Assembly: GCA_051881455.1 (NCBI GenBank)
Contig: JBJEPX010000048.1
Location: 1 to 48,381, forward strand
DNA length: 48,381 nucleotides
Reading direction: 5' to 3'
DNA from: Fimenecus sp051881455
GTDB taxonomy: Bacteria > Bacillota > Clostridia > Oscillospirales > Acutalibacteraceae
In this document: piece after piece, positions 32,836 to 40,721 of the stretch
How positions within the stretch are numbered: the first letter of the stretch is position 1
Layout: each line of letters starts with the position of its first letter
Program-made: the position numbers and the translations under genes
Notes under the pieces: generated by a model
What the model saw: the letters and a program-made list of their open reading frames with translations, nothing else
Database searches by the model: none
Told to the model about the DNA's origin: nothing

Positions 32836-33531
32836 ATGATTAACTATTCACATGAAGTTGAAAAAATGTGCTGTGTTAAGAAAGGCCCTCATCACGGTCC
32901 CGCTCCCATTCCCGAAGAAGGCAAATGGGTAAAGGCTTATGAGATTAAGGATATTTCCGGCTTTTCACACGGTATCGGCTGGTGCGCTCCCCAGCAGGGC
33001 ACCTGCAAGCTCTCTCTTAATGTTAAAGACGGTATTGTTGAGGAGGCTCTTGTTGAGACTATCGGCTGCTCCGGTATGACTCACTCCGCCGCTATGGCTG
33101 CTGAGGTTCTCCCCGGCAAAACTCTTCTTGAATGCCTTAACACAGACCTTGTTTGTGACGCTATCAACGTTGCAATGCGTGAGATTTTCCTCCAGTTTGT
33201 TTACGGCAGAACTCAGTCCGCTTTCTCTGAGGACGGTCTTACAGTAGGCGCAGGTCTTGAAGATCTTGGTAAGGGACTTCGTTCACAGGTTGGTACAATG
33301 TTCTCAACTAAGGTTAAGGGCGTTCGTTATATGGAAATGGCTGAGGGCTATGTTACAAGAATGGCTCTTGACAGCGACGATCAGGTTATCGGCTACGAGT
33401 TCGTAAAACTCGGCAAGATGATGGAAGATATCCGTCACGGCACACCTGCTGATGTTGCTCTTAAAAATAACACAGGTTCATACGGTCGCTTTGCAGACGC
33501 TGCAAAGTATATTGACCCCAGAGAAGAATAA
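32836..33531 (+). CDS. NifU/IscU-like iron-sulfur scaffold family protein
   Basis: A 231-aa protein of the family annotated as iron-sulfur cluster assembly scaffold and always, as far as I recall, found beside a GGGtGRT protein. It has IscU-like features: conserved cysteines in WCAPQQGTC, in ETIGCSGMTHSAAMAAEVLPGKT (core IGCSGMTHS), and in DLVCDAINVAMRE, and a VKDGIVEEALVET strand pair. An additional CC pair is at residues 12-13. It is longer than IscU (~130 aa) and lacks the usual LPPVK-type HscA motif, so clusters may be assembled for a dedicated partner. Start ATG at 32836 (AGGAG 13 bases upstream). Codon use is skewed to GCT, CTT, GGT, like gapA, so high expression is expected. Confidence 0.8.
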   Translation: MINYSHEVEKMCCVKKGPHHGPAPIPEEGKWVKAYEIKDISGFSHGIGWCAPQQGTCKLSLNVKDGIVEEALVETIGCSGMTHSAAMAAEVLPGKTLLECLNTDLVCDAINVAMREIFLQFVYGRTQSAFSEDGLTVGAGLEDLGKGLRSQVGTMFSTKVKGVRYMEMAEGYVTRMALDSDDQVIGYEFVKLGKMMEDIRHGTPADVALKNNTGSYGRFADAAKYIDPREE

Positions 33532-33551
33532 GAAAAGGGAGGGCATTTATA

Positions 33552-34559
33552 ATGGCTAATGATGTAAGATTCGAAGGCAAAGAGAGAAGAATGGCCAAAA
33601 TTGAGAAGTGTCTTGCTGAGTACGGTATTGCTTCTCTTGAAGACGCAAAGGCTCTTTGCGAATCAAAAGGTATTGATGTTGAAGGCATCGTTAAGGGCGT
33701 TCAGCCCATCGCATTTGACAACGCTGTTTGGGCTTATACTCTCGGTGTTGCTCTTGCACTTAAATCAGGCGTTAAAACAGCTTCTGAGGCTGCCGCTACA
33801 ATCGGTAAGGGACTTCAGGCATTCTGCATTCCCGGCTCCGTTGCAGAGCAGAGAAATGTAGGCCTCGGTCACGGTAACCTCGGCGCAATGCTTCTTAAAG
33901 AAGAAACAAAGTGCTTTGCATTCCTTGCAGGTCACGAATCCTTCGCAGCCGCAGAGGGCGCAATCGGTATTGCAAGAACTGCTAACAAGGTTCGTAAAGA
34001 ACCCTTACGCGTTATCCTTAACGGTCTCGGTAAGGACGCCGCTATGATTATTTCAAGAATTAACGGCTTCACCTATGTTCAGACTGACTACGATTTCTTC
34101 ACAGGCGAGCTTAAAGTTGTTAACGAGACAGCTTATTCCGACGGTGAGAGAGCAAAGGTTAAGTGCTACGGTGCTAACGATGTTCTTGAAGGCGTTGCAA
34201 TCATGAAGAAAGAGGGCGTTGATGTTTCCATCACAGGTAACTCAACCAACCCCACACGTTTCCAGCACCTTGTTGCCGGCACATATAAGAAATGGGCTAT
34301 GGAAAACGGCGTTGACTATTTCTCAGTAGCATCCGGCGGCGGCACAGGCCGTACACTCCACCCCGACAACGTTGCCGCAGGTCCTGCTTCTTACGGTCTT
34401 ACAGACTCAATGGGCAGAATGCACGGTGATGCACAGTTTGCAGGTTCTTCTTCCGTTCCCGCTCATGTTGAAATGATGGGCTTAATCGGTATGGGCAACA
34501 ACCCCATGGTTGGCGCTACCGTTGCCTGCGCAGTTGCAGTTGAAGAGGCAAGCAAATAA
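33552..34559 (+). CDS. GGGtGRT protein, unknown function
   Basis: A 335-aa protein of the GGGtGRT family, named after the motif found here at residues 262-268 (SGGGTGRTLHPDN). Other likely conserved blocks are FCIPGSVAEQRNVGLGHGNLGAM (cores PGSVAEQRNVG and GHGNLGAM), LAGHESFAAAEGAIGIA, VSITGNSTNPTRFQHLV, and a glycine-rich end GLIGMGNNPMVGATVA. No signal peptide or membrane segment, so cytosolic. The molecular role of the family is not known to me. It begins 20 bp after the scaffold gene with an AGGGAGGG ribosome site, has the same high-expression codon skew, and is followed by a perfect terminator; the two genes clearly form an operon. Confidence 0.88.
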   Translation: MANDVRFEGKERRMAKIEKCLAEYGIASLEDAKALCESKGIDVEGIVKGVQPIAFDNAVWAYTLGVALALKSGVKTASEAAATIGKGLQAFCIPGSVAEQRNVGLGHGNLGAMLLKEETKCFAFLAGHESFAAAEGAIGIARTANKVRKEPLRVILNGLGKDAAMIISRINGFTYVQTDYDFFTGELKVVNETAYSDGERAKVKCYGANDVLEGVAIMKKEGVDVSITGNSTNPTRFQHLVAGTYKKWAMENGVDYFSVASGGGTGRTLHPDNVAAGPASYGLTDSMGRMHGDAQFAGSSSVPAHVEMMGLIGMGNNPMVGATVACAVAVEEASK

Positions 34560-34573
34560 TTTATATAGGCATT

Positions 34574-34607
34574 AAAAAAAGGCTTGGAAAAAACCAAGCC
34601 TTTTTTT
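34574..34607 (+). terminator. Terminator of the scaffold/GGGtGRT operon
   Basis: GGCTTGG/CCAAGCC stem (34581-34587, 34594-34600) flanked by A7 and T7, giving a 14-bp hairpin and a strong U-tract. Confidence 0.94.
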
Positions 34608-34660
34608 GTTTTGCGATGAAATAATGATATGTGATTTTCAATGATTTAACGGCTATTTTG

Positions 34661-34836
34661 TATGGTGCGACGACCTCGGCGCACCGTGAAATTTACGCAA
34701 AATTATGTGTTTTCGATTGTAGGGGCGGGTTTCCATGCCCGCCCGATAATTTCACTTATTTTTGCGGGCGATTCGTGAATCGCCCCTACGGGTTTTCGGG
34801 AAATTTTGCGGGTCGTCGAGGACGCCGACCCCTACA
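34661..34836. repeat. Palindromic repeat cluster (four units)
   Basis: Four different stem types in a row: TGGTGCGACGACC...GCGCACC (34661-34687), GTAGGGGCGGG...CCCGCCC (34719-34745), inverted GGGCGATTCGTGAATCGCC plus CCTAC (34764-34789), and inverted GGGTCGTCGAGG...CGACCCCTAC (34808-34836). They are spaced by AT-rich linkers of about 20-30 bp. Confidence 0.85.
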
Positions 34837-34891
34837 AACACACCTATGAAAACTGCACAAAATATATGAAATAATATATCAAAAGTCACAA

Positions 34892-34919
34892 TTGAAAATT
34901 CGGGATTGTGTGTTATAAT
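34892..34919 (+). promoter_or_regulatory. Promoter of the candidate small RNA
   Basis: TTGAAA (34892-34897), 16-bp spacer, TATAAT (34914-34919). No ORF with a ribosome site follows. Confidence 0.7.
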
Positions 34920-34925
34920 TACTTT

Positions 34926-35033
34926 GTTGCTTTGTAACACGCAAAGCCACTGAAATTCGGTTATATTTCGTTAATTTTTAACGAATGAAAAAGGAGCCCC
35001 TGCTGATTTACTCGGCAGGGGTTTGGTTTATTT
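34926..35033 (+). ncRNA. Candidate small regulatory RNA, about 108 nt
   Basis: A full transcription unit without an ORF: promoter at 34892-34919, three hairpins, and a terminator. The hairpins are GCUUUG-N7-CAAAGC (34929-34947), UUCGUUAA-UUU-UUAACGAA (34967-34985), and a 10-bp terminator stem CCCCUGCUGA/UCGGCAGGGG (34997-35021) followed by TTTGGTTTATTT. A single-stranded AAAAAGGAGCC, resembling a ribosome-binding sequence, lies just before the last hairpin and could pair with, or compete for, ribosome sites. The gap 34560-35165 otherwise contains the operon terminator and repeats. Confidence 0.6.
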
Positions 35034-35087
35034 ATCATGTTATTTGAGGTGAGCTATACCTCTAAGCCAAATTAAGTTGCACGCACG

Positions 35088-35135
35088 GGGTACCGTCCCT
35101 TGTGCTTTTTTCTGGGCCGTCCCCTGTACTTTTTT
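35088..35135. repeat. Tandem imperfect GTCCC-type repeat
   Basis: Two ~23-nt copies in tandem, each with a CCGTCCC(C/T)TG core followed by TGTGC or TGTAC and a run of six T's (35088-35111 and 35114-35135). They follow a small hairpin GAGGT-GAGCTAT-ACCTC (35046-35062). GTTGCACGCAC directly upstream recalls the direct repeats at 18.7 kb. No gene. Confidence 0.55.
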
Positions 35136-35165
35136 AATGCCATAATGCACATCCAGACTAATCAT

Positions 35166-35663
35166 TTAAATAAATATAAATTCCTCTGCGATAACAACCA
35201 TAGCTGTAACAGCAACAATTGAAACAATAAAAACTAATATACATGCAATAGCAATTCTTAATCCAACTGATTTTTGTGATGGTTCTTCAAAGTCAAGTGT
35301 TTGTTGTATATGTGTATAATTCTGTGGTACAGCTTTTTGTTCTTTATATATGTTATTTCTTGCCTTGCGATACTTGGCGAGTGGGTCATTCGATGACATT
35401 AGTCGAGCACGAAAATCGTCAAGCCATTGTGCATCACTTTCTTCGCACATATTTTCTTCAGTGCAATCAGGTTCATGAGCAATTTGATTTCTAACCCAAT
35501 GATAATGCTTTAACTGTTTCAAGTCTTCGTCCCATCCGCATACATATCGGGAACCGTTCGGTGTATTTATCATTTCATCAATGTAGCGTGAAACACCGTA
35601 ATTATCGCCATATATCTCATTACAAAGTTTCTCTAATCTTTTATACGATTCATTAAAACTCAT
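35166..35663 (-). CDS. Hypothetical protein with HEPN-like RxxxxH motif and C-terminal membrane anchor
   Basis: A 165-aa protein I cannot assign to a named family. The N-terminal ~95 residues look like a small helical domain containing VRNQIAHEPDC; the R-N-Q-I-A-H spacing (Rx4H) and the flanking helices recall HEPN domains, many of which are RNases or nucleic-acid binding. A charged linker then leads to a single C-terminal hydrophobic span (IAIACILVFIVSIVAVTAMVVIA core IVSIVAVTAMVV), so the domain should face the cytosol on a membrane anchor. AGGAG lies eight bases before the ATG. It is alone between repeat clusters. HEPN assignment is tentative. Confidence 0.6.
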   Translation of the reverse strand: MSFNESYKRLEKLCNEIYGDNYGVSRYIDEMINTPNGSRYVCGWDEDLKQLKHYHWVRNQIAHEPDCTEENMCEESDAQWLDDFRARLMSSNDPLAKYRKARNNIYKEQKAVPQNYTHIQQTLDFEEPSQKSVGLRIAIACILVFIVSIVAVTAMVVIAEEFIFI

Positions 35664-35752
35664 AAATAACTCCTACTGTTTCTTACTATCCAAAAGTGCC
35701 GCACACAAGATATGGTTCTCTGTCCTGTTTCATTGTTGTTTGACAATCCTTG

Positions 35753-35923
35753 CGGTGCGCCGAGGTCGTCGCACCCTACAAATGGTGCCGCGAAATACAA
35801 AGAACACAAGGATACGGTTCTTATGTGTTACTTGTGTTCCGGGCAGGCACGGAGACCTGCCCCTACAATACCGCCGTGGGTTTTTCCGTTATTTTTTCGG
35901 GCGATTCGTGAATCGCCCCTACA
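35753..35923. repeat. Palindromic repeat cluster (three units)
   Basis: Inverted GGTGCGCCGAGGTCGTCGC unit ending ACCCTAC (35753-35780), inverted GGGCAGGCACGG...CCTGCCCCTAC unit (35840-35867), and inverted GGGCGATTCGTGAATCGCC unit ending CCTAC (35898-35923). The region 35664-35932 holds nothing else. Confidence 0.83.
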
Positions 35924-35932
35924 AGCACAGGT

Positions 35933-36499
35933 TTATTTCCCCGAATCATATGTGCCCATGAGCATATGGTCTTTTTTCTTTTTTTCAAGCATTTCAATTG
36001 ACCGTTCTTTTGCTTTCTTGAGCTTTGATATTTTGCGTGCAAACCCGATAATTAAAAACACGGGAACAGCCAGTGCAATAAGAATTACGATATATCCTGC
36101 AAGCCATATAAATGAATATGTTGCCCACATTGCGCTTGTATCTGCCCATTTAAAAAACATAATGCTCAAGAATAAAAGCACCGCACCGCCGGCAACTGAA
36201 ACGGCGATGGATTTCCTTTGCAGGCTTAAATCGCCGTTGTAATTGTTTTCAATCGTTTCGTATTCTTTTAAATACTGTGAGCGGGTGTATCTGACATCTT
36301 TATTTAAAGAAGAATCAAGCTCCTCGCCGTTTTTATAAATGCCCTTTAAGTATTCACGGCTTGAATATTCATCTTTTGACGGTTCTGTGCTTCCATTGCA
36401 GTCAAAAATGGTGCTGTAATCATATTTTGAACCGCTTTCAGGGATATTCTCCGCCGGGTCGACCGTATTTGCAGGTCTTTTTTCTTCATTTTCGCTCAT
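35933..36499 (-). CDS. Two-span membrane protein, paralogue A (flanks galT)
   Basis: A 188-aa protein of unknown function. An acidic soluble N-terminal half (1-95) includes KYDYSTIFDCNG and the block SREYLKGIYKNG...RYTRSQYLKEYETIENNY; two hydrophobic spans follow (about 98-118 and 132-155), then a basic coiled C-terminal tail ending HMLMGTYDSGK. The same three blocks are found in the protein at 38097-38699, so these are paralogues. GAGGTGA lies five bases before the ATG. It starts 50 bp after the galT stop in the same orientation and may be in the galT operon. Confidence 0.7.
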   Translation of the reverse strand: MSENEEKRPANTVDPAENIPESGSKYDYSTIFDCNGSTEPSKDEYSSREYLKGIYKNGEELDSSLNKDVRYTRSQYLKEYETIENNYNGDLSLQRKSIAVSVAGGAVLLFLSIMFFKWADTSAMWATYSFIWLAGYIVILIALAVPVFLIIGFARKISKLKKAKERSIEMLEKKKKDHMLMGTYDSGK

Positions 36500-36549
36500 A
36501 CTGTCACCTCAATTTGCAGCCGCACAAAAGAACATTGATTGATATGTAA

Positions 36550-38043
36550 TTATTCAACAGATGCGATAAATTTAAGGAACTGCTCTTTGCCTTTTTCCGT
36601 TCTCTCATAAACGCCGCACTGCTCTAAGATTGCCGTAAAGACAATGCCTATCTCTTTTTCCAGGATTTCATCGCAGTTTTCGGCGGTTATATCATATTTC
36701 TCAGTTAACATATCAGCCCAATCCTTATGCTTGGCAATGGTTTCGTCGGCTGAAATATCCTTGCCTTCCAAAATGGCATCTTTCAAGGCGCTCATTTCTG
36801 TTTTAAGTCTTGAAGGGAGAACAGCCAGTCCCATAACCTCGATAAGACCGATGTTTTCCTTTTTGATATGATGATATTCGGGGTGGGGATGATAATATCC
36901 GTCAGGATACTCCTCTGTTGTTATATTGTTGCGGAGAACCAGGTCAAACTCATATTTTCCGTTGGCAAATCGGGCGATGGGAGTGATGGTGTTGTGTATC
37001 TCGCCGTCGGTTTCGGCTAAAATGAATGCGTCCTCATCGGTATAGCCACGCCATGTTGATAAAATTTTTCCGCCTAACTCGCAAAGTCTTTCGGCACTGT
37101 CACCTCTGAGTCTGATAACCGACATGGGCCATTTTACAATACCTGCTTCCACATCGTCATATCCCTTGAATGTAACCTCTGTTTCAATGGGAGCCTTTGC
37201 CATTGCAAACTCGTATCTGCCACCCTGAAAATGCTCATGAGTTAAGATTGAACCGCCTGAAATGGGCAAATCCGAATTTGAGCCGATGAAATAATGGGGG
37301 AACATCTTTACAAAGTCAAAGAGCTTAACAAAATTTTCATAGCAGACTTTCATAGGCTCGTGTTCACTGTCAAAAACAATGCAGTGCTCATTGTAATAAA
37401 CATAGGGTGAATACTGCATATACCAATTTTTACCGCCCAGAGTTAAAGGAATTATACGGTGATTTTGTCGTGCAGGGTGGTTAACTCTGCCCGCATATCC
37501 CTCGTTTTCGATGCAAAGTGCACATTTGGGATAAGCGTTTGCCTGTTTCATTTTAAGAGCCGCCGCAATAGCCTTGGGGTCCTTTTCAGGCTTTGAAAGA
37601 TTGACTGTAATATCAATATCGCCGTACTCTGTTTTTGTTACCCATTTTACATCGTTTTTAATGCGGTAGTCACGTATATAATCAGTCTTTCGGCTGAAAT
37701 TATAATAAAAATTTGTTGCCGCTTCGGGAGATTTTTCGTATTCCGAGAAGAATTTTTTAATAACCTCTGATGGTCTGGGAGTTAAAAGTCCCATAATTTT
37801 TGTGTCAAAAAGGTCACGGTAAACAACCGAGTCCTCGCAAAGACCGTTTTCGCAGGCATAGTCAAGTATGGACTTTAAAATATCCTCAAGCTCTGCGTTT
37901 TCGGGAGCTTCACATTCCTCAATTCCGTCAAGATTTAGCGCTTCAAGTATTCTGTTCACCGAAAAAATCTTATCTTCTTTTTCAATAAGACCTGCTTTCT
38001 CGGCATAGTTTACGAGAGATGCAACAGCAACATCAATTTTCAT
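36550..38043 (-). CDS. galT: UDP-glucose--hexose-1-phosphate uridylyltransferase, type 2 (Firmicutes form)
   Basis: Exchanges galactose-1-phosphate for the glucose-1-phosphate of UDP-glucose in the Leloir pathway. It is the long Firmicutes type 2 enzyme (497 aa; E. coli type is ~350 aa). Evidence: LLTPRPSEVIKKFF near residue 90, a KCALCIENEGYAGRVNHPARQNHR region, and the HIT-like active site SGGSILTHEHFQGGRYEF with the H-x-H-x-Q triad. AAGGGTG precedes the ATG. It works with GalK (18.8-20.1 kb), which is outside this gene group. It is flanked on both sides by paralogous small membrane proteins with gaps of 50 and 53 bp. Confidence 0.95.
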   Translation of the reverse strand: MKIDVAVASLVNYAEKAGLIEKEDKIFSVNRILEALNLDGIEECEAPENAELEDILKSILDYACENGLCEDSVVYRDLFDTKIMGLLTPRPSEVIKKFFSEYEKSPEAATNFYYNFSRKTDYIRDYRIKNDVKWVTKTEYGDIDITVNLSKPEKDPKAIAAALKMKQANAYPKCALCIENEGYAGRVNHPARQNHRIIPLTLGGKNWYMQYSPYVYYNEHCIVFDSEHEPMKVCYENFVKLFDFVKMFPHYFIGSNSDLPISGGSILTHEHFQGGRYEFAMAKAPIETEVTFKGYDDVEAGIVKWPMSVIRLRGDSAERLCELGGKILSTWRGYTDEDAFILAETDGEIHNTITPIARFANGKYEFDLVLRNNITTEEYPDGYYHPHPEYHHIKKENIGLIEVMGLAVLPSRLKTEMSALKDAILEGKDISADETIAKHKDWADMLTEKYDITAENCDEILEKEIGIVFTAILEQCGVYERTEKGKEQFLKFIASVE

Positions 38044-38096
38044 GATTAAACACCCTTTTTAATATTTTATATTTTTATTTTTTTAGATAAATTAAA

Positions 38097-38699
38097 TTAC
38101 TTTTCGGGATTATATACTCCCAACAGCATACTTTCTTTTTTGATTTCTTCCAGCCTCTGAACAGCTGTAATCTTATTCTTTTTCAACCTTTTGTGATTTT
38201 TTATTGCACCGTAACCGAAATACAAAAACTGCATAACTCCCACGGCAAGCACAATCCACGAAAACGCACCGAAAAATGCTGCTGCCGCCCAATAAGCTAT
38301 CTTATACATGGGGGAGATATAGGTAAAATTAGATTCCCATATAAGCTTTTCATATATTTCTCTGTAAGGCTGAGCAACAAAATAGAAAACAATCGAAATT
38401 ACTATTGACGCAACCAAAAGCGCCGTAAAAATCAACAATCTTTTTTTATTGGCTTTTATCTCCTTGGCATAAGATTCTTCAATGTTCGCCATTCTTTTAA
38501 GATATTGGGAGCGGGTGAACCGTGTTTCTTTATTAAGGCACTCCATATCGTCGTTATATATTAAACGGAGATAGTCGCGGTTCATATTGTCGTGCTCAAT
38601 AAAGGTTTCGGTATTGTAATCAAAAACAGAGTTATACTCCTCGGCAAGATTTTTTTCGGGAGCATCGGAATTTATGCTGTTTTTCTCGTTTTCGTTCAT
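38097..38699 (-). CDS. Two-span membrane protein, paralogue B (flanks galT)
   Basis: A 200-aa homologue of the protein at 35933-36499. Shared blocks are an N-terminal EYNSVFDYNTET, MNRDYLRLIYNDD followed by RFTRSQYLKRMANIEESY, two membrane spans (about 87-107 and 133-158), and a tail ending SMLLGVYNPEK. Function unknown; the conserved soluble segment R(F/Y)TRSQYLK is presumably functional. AGGGGCG precedes the ATG at 38699. It lies 53 bp upstream of galT on the same strand. Confidence 0.7.
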   Translation of the reverse strand: MNENEKNSINSDAPEKNLAEEYNSVFDYNTETFIEHDNMNRDYLRLIYNDDMECLNKETRFTRSQYLKRMANIEESYAKEIKANKKRLLIFTALLVASIVISIVFYFVAQPYREIYEKLIWESNFTYISPMYKIAYWAAAAFFGAFSWIVLAVGVMQFLYFGYGAIKNHKRLKKNKITAVQRLEEIKKESMLLGVYNPEK

Positions 38700-38757
38700 A
38701 ATTACGCCCCTTCCTCACATAACCGGTTGTTAGGACACATCAATTCCCTTGTCTTTT

Positions 38758-39267
38758 TCAATACTCTGTTAGGTCACTGTTTACCGACACTAACGAATAA
38801 ACCGTGTATCCAAAAAGTCCCTCGCGTTTTCGCATTGTAATGTTTGAGCCAACACCCATAGTGTATTCGTCTTCAATTACAATAATCCTCATATCTGCAC
38901 ATTCAATTTCTTGCTCACCATCATAAAATTTATAACAAGAACGGTATTGTTCTGTTATTACTGTATCAAAATCAGTGTATTCATTACTTGCACCCATGCG
39001 ATTTAATGCAGAATATGAGAAATAAACCGTAACGACACAGATACCGATTATTGCAAGAAAATTTAACACATTATCCTTTTTAAAAGCGATGTCTTTTTTG
39101 AGAATTTTCATAATGCACAAAACCGACACCATACAAAGGATAACAGAAGCAATCAAATGTATCAAGCCAAATCGTCCGCCGATAATAAGCCCTAATGCAA
39201 GAGTAACAGAGAGCAAATCAACAATAGATACCGCAATCAGTATTGCTATTTTGTCAATACTTTTCAT
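38758..39267 (-). CDS. Hypothetical membrane protein with three N-terminal spans
   Basis: A 169-aa protein with three hydrophobic segments in the first ~95 residues (IAILIAVSIVDLLSVTLALGLII core SIVDLLSVTLALGLI; IHLIASVILCMVSVLCIM; FLAIIGICVVTVYFSYSAL) and a ~75-residue soluble C-terminal part with a YDGEQEIECADMRIIVIEDEY stretch. No recognised family. GAGGTGAGAG lies directly before the ATG at 39267. It heads the leftward group with the galT neighbours, 59 bp upstream of paralogue B. Confidence 0.65.
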   Translation of the reverse strand: MKSIDKIAILIAVSIVDLLSVTLALGLIIGGRFGLIHLIASVILCMVSVLCIMKILKKDIAFKKDNVLNFLAIIGICVVTVYFSYSALNRMGASNEYTDFDTVITEQYRSCYKFYDGEQEIECADMRIIVIEDEYTMGVGSNITMRKREGLFGYTVYSLVSVNSDLTEY

Positions 39268-39315
39268 ACTCTCACCTCATTTATGCGTTAATAAGAGAAA
39301 AAGCGGTAAAATCCA

Positions 39316-39343
39316 CGGTGCACCGAGGTCGTCGCACCCTACA
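39316..39343 (-). repeat. Palindromic GGTGCACCGAGG unit
   Basis: Inverted unit CGGTGCACCGAGGTCGTCGC ending ACCCTAC, the same stem type as at 35753-35780. A degenerate CGGGCGGGCACAG piece follows at 39373-39385. The gap 39268-39406 has no gene. Confidence 0.78.
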
Positions 39344-39406
39344 AAACCGCCATTGGCGTGATATAATTTCTCGGGCGGGCACAGACTACGCACTCAATCC
39401 GTTTTC

Positions 39407-40579
39407 TTACACTCTTGCTACGCCTGATTTTCTTGCGGCGTCCATAACGGCTTTTGCAACGGTTGTGCCTACTCTTTCGTCAAAGGCTTTGGGTAAAATG
39501 TATTCGGGAGAAAGCTCCTCATCGGAAACGAGGGATGCGATTGCCTTTGCCGCCGCTATTTTCATTTCTTCGTTAATATCCCTTGCTCTGCAATCAAGCG
39601 CGCCGCGGAAAACTCCCGGGAACGCAAGCACATTGTTAATTTGATTGGGGAAGTCGCTTCTGCCCGTACCTACAACAGCCGCACCTGCCTTAATTGCCAA
39701 ATCGGGCATAATTTCAGGAACGGGATTTGCCATAGGAAATACTATGGGGCTTTCCGCCATTGATTTTATCATTTCTTCCGTTACAATTCCCGGTGCGGAA
39801 ACGCCGATGAAAATATCAGCACCTTTCATAGCGTCTTTAAGTGTGCCCCGAAGTTTGTTTCTGTTTGTAATTTCCGCCATTTCTTTCTGTGCGGGATTCA
39901 TCCATTCTTCGCCTGTGCAAAGCGCGCCCATTTTATCGCACATAATAATATTCCCTGCGCCCATTTTATGAATGAGTTTTGCAATAGCTATTCCTGCCGC
40001 GCCCGCACCGCTGAAAACAACAGTGCACTCTTCCAACCTCTTATTTACTACTCGTGTAGCATTTGTAACCGCCGCCGCAACGACAACGGCAGTACCGTGC
40101 TGGTCGTCGTGGAATATGGGAATATCGGTTTTCTCTTTTAATTTCCGTTCAATTTCAAAGCAACGGGGTGCGGCGATGTCCTCCAAATTCACTCCGCCGA
40201 AGGAGCCTGCCAAAAGCGCAATACAATTTACAATTTCATCAACATCTTTACTTCTTACGCAAAGGGGAATAGCGTCAACTCCGCCGAACTCCTTAAACAG
40301 CACGCATTTACCCTCCATTACGGGCATACCTGCCTCGGGGCCTATATCACCAAGCCCCAAAACTGCCGTACCGTCCGTTACAACCGCAACCGTGTTCCAG
40401 CGGCGTGTTAACTCATATGATTTGTTAATATCCTTTTGAATTTCAAGACAGGGCTGTGCAACGCCGGGGGTATAAGCGAGGGAAAGAGCTTCCTTATCCC
40501 CTGCTTTTGCCCGTGTTTTGATTTCGATTTTACCCTGCCACTCATAGTGTAATTTTAAACTTTCCTTTGCGTAATCCAT
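39407..40579 (-). CDS. NAD(P)-dependent malic enzyme
   Basis: Oxidatively decarboxylates malate to pyruvate. 390 aa, the short bacterial type without a phosphotransacetylase domain. Family motifs: LAYTPGVAQPCLEI, VTDGTAVLGLGDIGPEAGMPVMEGK (core TAVLGLGDIGP), IFHDDQHGTAVV with metal-binding Asp residues, and the NAD(P)-binding VVFSGAGAAGIAIAKLI. Start ATG at 40579 with AGGAG in front. It is alone, flanked by repeat units on both sides. Whether NAD or NADP is preferred cannot be read safely from the sequence. Confidence 0.95.
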   Translation of the reverse strand: MDYAKESLKLHYEWQGKIEIKTRAKAGDKEALSLAYTPGVAQPCLEIQKDINKSYELTRRWNTVAVVTDGTAVLGLGDIGPEAGMPVMEGKCVLFKEFGGVDAIPLCVRSKDVDEIVNCIALLAGSFGGVNLEDIAAPRCFEIERKLKEKTDIPIFHDDQHGTAVVVAAAVTNATRVVNKRLEECTVVFSGAGAAGIAIAKLIHKMGAGNIIMCDKMGALCTGEEWMNPAQKEMAEITNRNKLRGTLKDAMKGADIFIGVSAPGIVTEEMIKSMAESPIVFPMANPVPEIMPDLAIKAGAAVVGTGRSDFPNQINNVLAFPGVFRGALDCRARDINEEMKIAAAKAIASLVSDEELSPEYILPKAFDERVGTTVAKAVMDAARKSGVARV

Positions 40580-40611
40580 TGATGTTTCTCCTATTTTTAA
40601 TATTCCTGTTT

Positions 40612-40716
40612 GTAGGGGCGGATGCCTTCATCCGCCCGTAAATTAACCCCTCTGTCACTTCGTGACATCTCCCCTTTCAGGGGAGACAAGAATGTAGGGC
40701 AGATTTGCGAATCGCA
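40612..40716. repeat. Palindromic repeat cluster (three units)
   Basis: GTAGGGGCGGATGCC...CATCCGCCC unit (40612-40637), a two-hairpin module GTCACTTCGTGAC and CTCCCCTTTCAGGGGAG (40647-40688), and a decayed GTAGGGCAGATTTGCGAATCGC unit (40694-40716). They fill the gap between the malic enzyme gene start and the end of glpK. Confidence 0.85.
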
Positions 40717-40721
40717 CTTAG

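Noticed and set aside
34921..35021. c-di-GMP-I riboswitch suggested by the ACGCAAAGCCAC string
   Set aside because: The partner helix and the GGGCAAACC and GGGUUACCG-type parts of the aptamer are missing, and no gene follows in frame; the string is part of a simple hairpin.
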